From Lineus longissimus (Eukaryota; Nemertea; Pilidiophora; Heteronemertea; Lineidae): 64,000 bases of DNA. The notes under the pieces were generated by a model that saw only the letters and a program-made list of their open reading frames with translations, was not told where the DNA came from and ran no database searches. The DNA is taken from positions 10,292,001-10,356,000 of the forward strand of contig NC_088312.1 of assembly GCF_910592395.1 (NCBI RefSeq), in the 5' to 3' direction. The translations under genes were made by a program, and so were the position numbers. Shown here one piece after another: positions 1 to 11,400 of this stretch. Numbering within the stretch: position 1 is the first letter of the stretch; every line of letters begins with the position of its first letter.

Positions 1-460
1 TGGTTCATACCTTGACAGACTGAGTTTGGGTAAGTTCAATTAATTTTCTTCACTATATAATTAGCCAGACTGATAAGACCCCAGAAGGCAATTAATTTTC
101 TGATAACTGTCTTTCTGCTTATTCTATTTCTTTGTTCATGGCATGCCAGACTACAGTAGAATATCAGTGAATTAATTGAAAGTGCCTTGATTATTTTTGC
201 TTTGACAATGTGACATAATTGAAATATTTTCCACTTAACTGGCACAGTTTCTAAACAAATGATGGGGGAAGATGAACTAACCATAGTTGAATGATGTGGG
301 GATGAAATTATTTCAAAATTCTCAAATCTATAGTAGTTTCTGATATCAAAGGGATAGATAATGTGACACACATGTAAATTTTATAATCTAGTATCATAAT
401 TCCACTAGTCAATATAATAATAAATGAAAGAAATGAAATTAGTATATAAAAAGCAAATTG

Positions 461-530
461 CATTCACTGGGATTCGAACCACAGATCTTTGGACAGCCGG
501 TCCACTGCTCTACCAATTGAACCAACATTA
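461..530 (-). pseudogene. tRNA-like sequence (tRNA pseudogene or SINE head)
   Basis: Read on the minus strand, this stretch has an A-box-like block (TTCAATTGGTAGAGCA) and a B-box-like block (GGTTCGAATCC) at tRNA spacing, which is the internal RNA polymerase III promoter layout. A run of T follows just downstream. The anticodon stem partly pairs, but the base before the putative anticodon is C instead of the invariant U. The acceptor stem and part of the T stem do not pair. I therefore read it as a decayed tRNA or tRNA-derived SINE head, not a working tRNA. Confidence 0.55.
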
Positions 531-540
531 GCAACTTTAT

Positions 541-998
541 CATAATAATAATAAATAAATGAACTAAAACTACACGGATTTTATACTGTTTGTTGGCAAC
601 CATGGATCGTTCACCAAGCAGAATGAGCTGGGCCGTATCTGATATTGATATTACCACGGCAGAAGGCTATTCATGAGAACTCATCTGCTAATGACGCCAA
701 TGAATAATTTAGATCTTAAAATATTGGCTTTGGCCAGGAGGAAACAATGAATACGTTTCCGCCTCTAAATATTTATATGAGTAGGAGTATCAAAAACTTG
801 ATTTCAGGATGGTTAATATCTGCAATTCTGATGATCAAATTTTGATGCTCTTTCATACCATTTTCAGTAGGATTATTGGAAATTATCAATTTGAAAAAGG
901 GCCCAAAAATATTTCAGAAAGCGAACATTTCTCAATTTTGCTGATACCTATGTTTACTTTATAGGGTATAACTGTAACTATCGAATTTCTTTTTATAG
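541..998. other. Non-coding stretch upstream of the 999-1783 exon
   Basis: No convincing exon or repeat was seen. It is most likely intron of the gene whose last exon begins at 999, because a pyrimidine-rich tract and TATAG acceptor precede that exon. Confidence 0.35.
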
Positions 999-1783
999 TG
1001 CGAGCCTGGTTCAACTGTGGCAGTATCAGAATGAGACGAGAAATGTATGGCTCCACATCAAAGCGGCTCTCCAAGCAAAAAGAGATCCCGACAACGTTGG
1101 TCGAATCATACACATCTAGGAACATGCAAACAGCCGAGAAAAACAATAACATTGCGGACACGGATTTAAACGTCCGGCTTGGTTTTTACGAGTGGAAGCG
1201 AGATAACATCAGAAAGGCACGTGAGCGACGTATACAGGAGATCAGGGGGACGTTACCCTCGTTGTATGAAACTACGGGTCATAGTAAGTGGGCAATAAAA
1301 CCAGGAAACCAGGAGGTAAACTTAATTCCCCATTTACATCTGGGGTCGGTATCCAGAGAAAACCTGGACATCACTGTGAAATCATTTCACGATTCACCCG
1401 AGTTGAAGTTTCCCGTGAAATTACGTAAACATTCCAAAAGTCACATTGACTGGGATTTTAACTTGGAAAATAAGGACAGACTGCAAATGGCTGAGAGATC
1501 TACGGCGATGGTTAGTGATGTTGATTTTCAACGGTACAGGATCGCACTGCTCAAAGCAGAGCAGAGGAGGAAGATCATGATGTATCAGAGACTGCCGTCT
1601 GCTCTGTCCTTATTGTCAAATAATTCCAGCCTCGTTTTGGGCCCAAACAGACACTGGGGGCAAAGTTCACAGAGCAGCACGTCAGTGTCTGAAGGGAAGG
1701 GCCCCAAGGGACGTTCAAGGCTTGGTCAGAATGCGACGACAGACTGGCTGAATCCAAAACACAACCTTAGCAATACTCATTAA
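999..1783 (+). CDS. 3' terminal coding exon of an unrecognised gene
   Basis: This is an open frame of about 260 codons ending in TAA at 1781-1783. It begins directly after a plausible splice acceptor (TTTTTATAG at 997-998), so the apparent first codon is probably not a start and the 5' exons lie left of the window. The product is hydrophilic and basic, with no signal peptide or membrane segment. It has a charged middle (WKRDNIRKARERRIQEIRG), a second Arg/Lys-rich stretch (ALLKAEQRRKIMMYQ) that could form a helix, and a Ser/Gly-rich tail. I do not recognise the family. It lies tail-to-tail with TUBGCP2. The length of the frame and the splice-site context support a real exon; function is unknown. 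Confidence 0.6.
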
Positions 1784-2473
1784 TGGTGCTGTGCAATCAC
1801 TGGGTAGGTAGACAGAGTGTCAACTTCATTGTAGGAGAAAATTTGGACACTCTGCACAAAGGTACACCAACTTGGATTGAAATTATCCTCCCCATTTTTT
1901 TCACCAAGGTGGACTTTTTGTGACAGCCAGGTCGGTGTACCCGAGTGCCTATTGGTTTAAGATCAACAAGGCATTTCCTCGGAAAAAACGAATGACTTAT
2001 CTTCAAGTACAAATCGTTTGAACTGTGTGATAAAGACAGCTTACATTGTAAAGAAATATAAACACGGGTGTAGCTAATGAATTTTATTATCGAAAAAATA
2101 CATCCTTTTCCTTAATAGAAAAGTTTTTTGCATAGTATTATATGATTACTTTCTCGAGCGTCAATATACACAATATTTCAAAATCAATTAAATGAAAACC
2201 AAGCATTGTTATTCCATTAATCAACCTTAAGTACAAGATTAATTCAAGTTTAAATTCATTATGATGTCATGCATGCAGCAGCTGAAAATTTACTACCACT
2301 GGAGCAGATAACCTTTTGGTCCAAAGATGAAATGTCCTCAACCAGGACCAGAAAGTAAGACACCAAATTTGATTCAATTACATGAGTTTCAGGCCCTGCA
2401 GCTCAGCAGAGCTGACAACTGTCTTGGCAAACATTAGATGGATGTCCTCACTTATTTTCGCTGTTCTTTGGCC
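1784..2473. other. Intergenic / overlapping 3' UTRs of convergent genes
   Basis: This holds the 3' UTR of the + strand exon at 999-1783 and the presumed 3' UTR of TUBGCP2 on the minus strand. A minus-strand AATAAA (TTTATT at 2083-2088) could be the TUBGCP2 poly(A) signal, so the two transcripts may end within, or overlap by, a few hundred bases. A further possible minus-strand acceptor with a short frame is seen near 2425-2390 but is weak. Confidence 0.4.
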
Positions 2474-5400
2474 TCACCTGTCACTGCCTTTTCCACTAGA
2501 TCGAGCAGAATTCATCGAATGGGCGGATGATGCTGAAAGAGAGAGAAAACATGGAATTTGAACGAGGCAAAGGACTGAAATTGACTTGCTGCAACTAACA
2601 TTGAGTTAGAAGAATGTATCTAGATCAAGTTCTCTGCTGGAGAATGGTATGGTTTATCAAGAACTTAAGAAGGCCAAGAAGCTTAAATTGTTTTTGAAAA
2701 ATGTTTGTACCCAATCCTGGCAGAAATTCTATTGGGCTTGGTGATTTTATCTTCAAGTCTGAACATTGGTAGCACCTGATAACTACCAGTCTTGAGACAG
2801 TTTTTATTTTAAAATGAATTTAAAGTGTTGAGTCTACTTACGTGACCCGGCCCCGGATCCTGATCTATGGCTCAGCGAACCTGCTTCGATCATTGATTTC
2901 TCCGCCGAGACGGCTTCAAGCTGTTCACTGTAGTAACCATTGAAGTCCAGCCTGAAATGTACACAGATTTGATGTTATTTATGTTTAAAACATTAAGGAC
3001 AAGGAAGCTGTTCACTGTAGTAACCATTGAAGTCCAGCCTGAAATGTACACAGATTTGATGTTATTATGTTTAAAACATTAAGGACAAGGAAGCTGTTCA
3101 CTGTAGTAACCATTGAAGTCCAGCCTGAAATGTACACAGATTTGATGTTATTTATGTTTAAAACATTAAGGACAAGGAAGCTGTTTACTGTAGTAACCAA
3201 TGAAGTCCAGCCTGAAATGTACACAGATTTGATGTTATTTATGTTTAAAACATTTAGGACAAGGAAGCTGTTCACTGCAGTAACCATTGAAGTCCAGCCT
3301 GAAATGTACACAGATTTGATGTTATTTATGTTTAAAACATTTAGGACAAGGAAGCTGTTCACTGCAGTAACCATTGAAGTCCAGCCTGAAATGTACACAG
3401 ATTTGATGTTATTTATGTTTAAAACATTAAGGACGAGGAAAAATACATCCCCTAAAAAAATCGGCTACAGTAGATGGAAAAGTGTCTCCTGTTACTCGAG
3501 GTTGATGGGATGTAAATTCAGTACCTCAGATGCTTGCCCTCACCATTCATGTCAACACTTTGACAGTTTTAAACTCTCAATCTGAAACATGGTGTTCTCA
3601 CTAACCTGTATATGATGTTCATGAGTTTGTGCTCACAATTGGCGTTACTCATGTCCATGATCTTATCGAGCAAGCTGATGAGAAGACGCGTAAAGTTCTG
3701 GTCAAAGTTGGTGATGGTTCGTTCGAAGTTTTCACTTGATGCTAGCTGGTCAACGTGTTCTGATACAACCTAGAGGATCAAGAAAAGAAATCAAATTAGC
3801 GTCTGGACAGGAATGTCACATTATAACCTAACAAATGACTTAAGGATCAGAATTGTGAAATAAGACAAATATTGAGACCCAGGCCATCAATTTAGACCTC
3901 TTGCCTGATGACTTTTAAGAGTAAAATGCACAGCTACACATGAAACTACATGTATTTTTATCAGTCTGTACTAAAAGTCTCATGAACTCCATGACCAAGT
4001 GATACTCTACTGGAAGAGAGCTTTGATTTGGAATGTACAGGCCAATAATTGGGGTAATAATGTGACGCGCTTTGAGCGATGAAACCACACTGGATTTAGC
4101 ACAATAGAAGTCTCATTATCATCATTATCTAAAGTACAGTGGAACCTCCCTTAGCGGACACCTCTCTATTAAGGACACTTGTTTTGGTCCCAAATTGGTT
4201 GTTTCCATTCAATTTGACCTCTTTATTAAGGACAGCTCTTGTCAGTCCCATGGGTGTCCTTAATAGAGAGGTTCTACTGTATATTTCTTAAAGCTCTAGA
4301 AGGGCAAAACTTGACCTACCTTGGCTGTGGCCTTTTTCTTCTCCGGGTCGAGCGCCCTCTCCTTTGCGGCAGCTGTTGCCTGCAGAGTACTCGATTCTAT
4401 TGTCAACTTGGACGATTCTGACTCGACATTGCTACTCTCAGTCAAACGCTGGAAGGATATGGAACAAAACTGTAAGCATCAATTGGTAAAATAAGTGTCA
4501 TGCTATGTATCCCAAAATGGCAAAAGCTCCAAGCCACAATGAGGGTACCTGGTACCTTACCTGTGAACAATATTAAACCCACAATTACTAGTTTTACCTG
4601 CAGATAACAGATATTTTATAGGCGCATCATAACAATTGTAATCACAGGTCAGAGCAACCAAAATCGTTTTGTTTGTGTGGCATTTTACCTGGTCCTGCTA
4701 TATACGGTAATACAATATGAGCAACTTCCTAAATACAGACGTCCACAGTGACATGGATTTATCCATTGGTAGTTGAGAATATAATGTACATGTAGTGTAC
4801 TGGCTGTGTATACATTGGGATATTTGACACAAACCTACTAAATTTCATTCGAACCGAAGTCTGCCTAATTAATGGTCAACAGACTTTTAGCTGCTTTAAT
4901 AGTACAACCAGAAGCTTGTGGCATACAAGCGATTAAATGACTAGACCCAGAATAGCCTAACGGTTATCGCATCTGCCAAACAAGCAGCAGGTCCTGGGCC
5001 ATTTAGGCTAGAACTCAGGCTCTTTAAGTCTGTTGAATAGGACAGTCCTGCACCATTTCACCATGCCAGTGGTGCCTAGTCTGCCTTAGAGGTTGGGTAC
5101 CTGAACATCATGTAAATACGCAAACACAGGGTTAACAAGATGAATTAGAATAGGTGAATAAGGATATACACAAAAGGAAGTTAATTTGTTTAACCATGAC
5201 CTCTTGACACAAAAAGATTTTTCCCCAGAGGAATCTTTAGTAGGGTTCAGTTACTTTTTATGTTTTACCAGATCATGTCAGCGGCACTAAACTGCCTCAG
5301 GCTCTTTTCCCCTAGTTTTTCTGATCTGACACCGTAACGACACATGATGAGTGCAAACTATCATATGTTTGTACGCTCAAACAAGCATCGGTTACATTGT

Positions 5401-8400
5401 ACCTTGACTGAATGAAAACATCAAAGCCAGGTTACCATTACCAACGAACTAAAAATGTGAACACGTTTGCCTGTTTCCAGTATGGTGATAGATATCAGTT
5501 AAAGGTTAACTTAGAAAAAAATAAAAATGTGAACACATTTGCCTGTTTCCAGTCTGGTGACAGATATCAGTTAAAGGTTAACTTAGAAAACAATTATGAC
5601 ACATATTCAGTACAACATCTATGATACCTGGTTATGAAAAATGAATGACATGGATAAATTTTTCAAATCTTTTAAAGGCAAAACAATGAGAGGGACGGAG
5701 TCACAATTAATACTTGTGTACCTGTCACTAAAGAATTTAAGGGGATTTTAGTTGCCTATGACTATCAGCCTGTTCTTTCAAAGAAACTCTTTAAATTGTT
5801 CACAGTAGAATGCTAATGCCATTTGCATCCAAAGCTTTTAAAAGGGGGTGGTTAAAAAAATCTCCGATTAAAATCAACAGTCATTCAATTTAAACAAAAG
5901 TTGCATAACAGATCGTCTTCTGGTCACATCGAAAGAATTTGAAGAAATTTATCCTGGTCATAAGAAAGTGAGGTTACGAGTATATTATTTACACCAAGTT
6001 GGCCAGGGGAAAGTGAATGGATACCTCTCTGCGACTTTTCACAGTGAAATATTTCGGTGGTCGAATTTTGACATCTGTCTAAAAAACAAGGGTGTATCAA
6101 TCGTGTGACTAAGAAGTGACTGCATACATGTACACAGACAGATGTGAGATGGACCAAACCAAAATAGTTAACCCGTAGTTTGTGATGGAGAGATAGTGCA
6201 CTTGCCAGTATTCACTTTCATTATAGGGGAAATGTAAATCGGGTGTTTCAACATGAGACAAATTGCAGTCTATGTACATATTGACAAACAAAATAGATTA
6301 AACTGTGATTTGTGAATTACAGTGGTGCAAAAACAGTCTTAAATCAATAGTGGTACAATAAATTTGGTAAAAAGAAACCACTTTGATATCTTCTCTCAGC
6401 AAAAAACAATAAACAAATTGCAGTCTATGTACATATTGACAAACAAAATAGACAAAACTGTGATTTGTGAATTACAGTGGTGCAAAAACAGTCTTAAATC
6501 AATAGTGGCACAATAAATTTGGTAAAAAGAAACCAATTTGACATCTTCTCTCAGCAATAAACTCACTCCACAGGGCTCTGCTAGCCTTAAATTTCATTAG
6601 AGTGTTGCCTGGTTATGATGCTTACCTGTATAAAGTTTGAGAAGGTGACACAGACCATCATGAGTTTGTGCACAATCTTCAGAAGGTCTGGGTTGGTCAG
6701 CATACAGTCCTTCAAGCAGTTGTTCAAGAAGTCAGAGTGGTACATCAAAACGTCATCCAAATTGGACACCTGGGGAAATGGAATATAGGATTAAAAGCCT
6801 TTACAATGCACAGTGAATCTCAATGGGACACTATCATCATGTTACTTGTCTTACAACACACTAGCTGTGGATCATTGGATATGCACATCAAGAAAATGCC
6901 ACTGAAGAGTAGCATACTGATGATGCAATCTGAATGGTGCCACCCAAAGTTATCAAGAACTCAAGAATAGGACATGTTTTTGATCGTCTGCACAAGTCTT
7001 ATTATTGCAGCCCTGATTTATTTTTGAAAATATCATGTACAAATTTCTGTCCAAATAACGCAAGAGAATACACAGTACATTTATTTACTTACTGCTTCCA
7101 TATTTGTCTCAAAGACGACCCAGTTTGGCTCCAACACTTCAAACATCATGTAATACTGGAAGTTCTGGACAAAGTTTAACATCCTCTGGCGCAGTGCAAA
7201 GGCCGGGGCATACCATCTGGTTGACTGCAGTGTGTACTGCTTGGCAACTTTGTTCATGAGCCAAACGCTAGAACAGAAATATTTACAGTTTGTAAAGTTT
7301 TGATCAAATTATAAAAGGTTTCAAACTAATATATTCCCTGAAGAGTTTTTCTTTCCTTGATCGATATCGGACATTTTTGGACAGACTTTTAAACGTTTTC
7401 CCAAGGACTCTTTTTTTAAAGTGATACTACGATGTGATTAACAACTTCGGGAAATACGTCCGTTTTTAATTGTTGATCACAAATGTAAAGCTCAAATTTT
7501 CCATTTTTGATTAGATTTATTATAAAATCGCTGAATGTAAACCACCGCGACCGCGAAAATGTTCATGTTGTGACGTCATCAACGAAAACGTCGTCGGCGT
7601 AGCGCAATTTCAACGGCATCGAAGCAAGCCGCCTGGGCGGGATTAAACCATCAATTTCTAGAAAATGTGCATTTCGATTCGAAAAAAACCTTACCGATTT
7701 ATGAGAAAGTGACACAGTCATTTGTCAAAAACAGCTAAAACATTATATGGTGAAATTTGACACGAGTTACCCTTTAAGTCTTGACAACAAAATTTCCGGT
7801 CACATATTAAGTGACACACAGATTTTTACAGCTGTCGAAGGAATCCATCCCTGTACTCACTTGCATAGCTGCCTTTCCACATGTTTGCAGTAGAAGAGAT
7901 GTCTGAATAACATTTGGTATCGGGTGAGGATCTTCTTGTTCAGAACCAGGGAGACGGGCCACTTCACCACATAGTCAAAGGTGAATGCCTCCAAGCCAGA
8001 CAGATGGAGGTCGGTGGGGTCAATTCGGTAATCTAGAAGAAAATGGAACGTTTCATTCAAAAAGTCTCATAGCAAATCGATCACACAGACTTTAAAAATC
8101 TGTAAGTTAGAACAGGACACGTCGCATCCCAAGTAAACGTTTCAATTATGTACTCTCATGTACGTAAGTGTGGAGCGCTATTTCAATCAGTGGTAAATAT
8201 CAAATGTCACTCCATCAGGTATACATGCTTCCCGATATTGGTGGCTTGCATTGGAACTAACTTTTTCCCCCTTGTCCGTCATTAAAGGCATTCAAGTGTG
8301 TTGGTCAACCGAGATTATCTCCTTTGTCCCTCCACCATAAGGCCTAGTTTCCCTTATGACATCACTATTTCGGACACTCAGCGCCCCATTTCTGGAAAGG

Positions 8401-11400
8401 TGTATATCAAGTTCATAATTTGAGATACAAGTAATAAACTCACCTTTTTCCATTTTGGTCTCGATACTGAGTATTTTGAACAGCTGTGTGATTAGATCAT
8501 ATGGAAGAAGGTCAACCCTGGAAAGAAAGAGATAATTTACTTATTGACAAGAGCTCATGGTTAATTCCCGAAAACGTCAAAAAAAGTTCGAATTCAAAAT
8601 TCAAATTCTTCAAAACTGAGGAGAAGAATTGATAGGAAACTTACTTGAGGTCATCTTTGAAAGGGTCAACGTTGGCTGTGCTTGTCCTGAGGGCCAGCTC
8701 AAGTAAGGTCTCCAGTCTGGTTGGCATGATATCTAGGTACGGTCAAGGATTGGACTGATAACAATGAATACACTTTTGACTTTCCCAGTAGAAGAATACA
8801 ACTTTCATTTGAATTTTTAATGTCATTTCAAGGAAGGTCCACATATCGCCGCGGTATTATACTACTACTACACTAAAATTGATTTTCCTGACGGTTTTTC
8901 AGTACAAGGATACCATCAATGGTTTTCTTCATTTCATCTTCTGCCATATCCATGAACTGTACAATCACATCTCCCTGATCCAGCAGGAAGTAATGCTTTA
9001 TTGACCTGAAAGAGATGAGAAAATTCAAACTGATGAGAAAGAGATGAGAAAATACAAACTGATGAGCCACATTTTCTTTACATAGGCCAACCACAGCAAG
9101 GTTGAAACTGACGGAAAGGAAGGTTTTACGACAACACGTATCAGGGTGTGGCCGCTCTAGCTAAAAAAAACCAAACTGTTGTAAGCTTTGCCAACTATTT
9201 CAAAACAGTAAGACATCGCAAAGACTTCTGGGAGACACTTGGAAGCGACATCAGCACATCCCTTTTTAAAACCAATTTTTCTCAGCTTAACACCACTATT
9301 CTAAAAGTCAGACATTCCATTGACCTACCTCAGTCTGGCCATTAGTTCCTTCTCTTCCATCAATAGACTAAGCAGGACTTTGCTCGCATAGAAATAGGCC
9401 TTCTCAATATGGTCGACATATTGCCGCTCCTTGATAGTATACACAATCTCTTCAGCATGGGGACATGTCACATCTTGGCCTAAAATCATACAACAGTTGG
9501 TTTAAACAAATTAATCCTAAAACCTTTCTAACACCAAATATATTTTGCAGCATGTGATTGAAATACGTTTAAGGAGCATGAGAATTAATCAAAACGAACA
9601 CTTCTACCAAATTTCTGTTGCTATATTTGATAAAAATTCTCTGAACGTCACGCAAAATTTACCTGGGTGATGTTCTGCCTCACCAATGATCACATTGACC
9701 CTTTTGGCATATAAGCACGACCTAAACGAAGAAATGCAACCGAGACATTCTTGTCGTTAAGGACTTTGATACCCACCACACTGTCGGACAACATTGAGAT
9801 ATTTCCCAGTGCTGAGGATCTTATCAGCGACCCGCTCCAGGAAACTGGGGATGCGTTCTCGACAGATGGTGTAGTGCTGCTCCCAGTATGCATCATTGTA
9901 GTCTTCTTGCAACTTCTCGCGGATTAAACTCTGGTTTTCCTCGACAAGAAACTAAAATACAACAAGAGGCACTTTTACTTCGTGTATCAGAGAAGAATAC
10001 TTGATCGGAATACGAAATACCTTGTCATCAGGATTTAAACTAAACTGATGATGGTAGTGACAATTTGAAATACACACAAGCGGCAATTTATTGTATTCAA
10101 ACAGCCTGGTTTGAACTGACAACAAGTTCAACTCAGCATTCGTGAACTAATTACCTCTGAATATGGATCAGATATGATCCCTTTGTAAATCCATTTCTCC
10201 ATAATTTCAAAATATGGAACACACGCGGCTTGTGTAAGACACAGGCACAATTCCTGGCCTTTCGAATCCCTGAAATGATGCAAAGTATTTTTTAAAACAC
10301 AACAAAGATCACATTATCGAAAGTACAATTAGGCTGTCATTTGCACAATTCAGTACTTTTTTGAGGGCACGAGGTCTAGGATTGTAAGGCGTAAAACTTG
10401 GGATTCTCACTTATTCATTATTCATCACAGACCAACTTGCAGTGAACATGAGCAAGACACTTTACTTCTATTGATACTTCAATAATACAACTTCCATCTC
10501 ACACTCACAGTCAAACTTGCTGATACTCTCAGGCTCATAATCGCAGACACACACAAAACTGTTCATTATATAGATCGAATGAGGAAGTTACAGCAATTGA
10601 AAAATACGGGGCGCTTCAAAGAGGTTTCAGCCATGTTGATTTCATCAATTCAATGCTGGTGATCTGTCAGAGTTAACACTTACCCTACGAGACTAGATGT
10701 TTTCTCATGTAACAAAGTTAGCACCGAGCCACCGATACACTCGCCCTTGTTTACAGAGTTAGCCACCGATGCTAGGATCTCCATGGTTCTCATGGTGGGT
10801 TGAATGTAAAAGAAGAACTTCTGGAGAGAAAGTTGGCCCTGTAATAAACAGACATAAAATTGAACGCAACTACTAGGTACAGTTTGGTTGCGTATCTTTC
10901 AGAATGAACTTTTTTTTAATCGTGAGCTACTGAACAGATGAATCGTAACTTACTAGTCTATGTTGATACTCTAGTTGTGCAACTAACACCAAATAGTCCT
11001 GAAATTAAAATGAAAGGAATACTTTAACAAGAAAGATGTATTAACACTGATTACTCTTGCTAATGCTGCCTTAAATCGATTGTTCTAACACATTCCAGTA
11101 TCAATCATGGGAACCATTAAGGAACACAATCTTATGGTTTTTCCTCATCTTTTGCTTCATTTCATTGCAGACACTCAGAAGCAGGGCCTGTAGCAATCAG
11201 ACCCAAACTGAAACATTATACTTTTGCTTGCATAATATTTTGGAACAGCCAAGTCACGGGATCCACGGCAGGACAACGCATGAGGCAGATACAGACATTG
11301 ATCAGTGGAGTAATCACATCGATCAGTGGAGTAATCACATTGATCAGTGGAGTAATCACATTGATCAGTGGAGTAATCACATCGATCAGTGCAGTAATCA

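Noticed and set aside
3012-3585. 128- and 172-codon frames over the TUBGCP2 acceptor array
   Set aside because: The 87-bp unit is a multiple of three, so chance frames persist; only the 2842-2951 exon fits GCP2.
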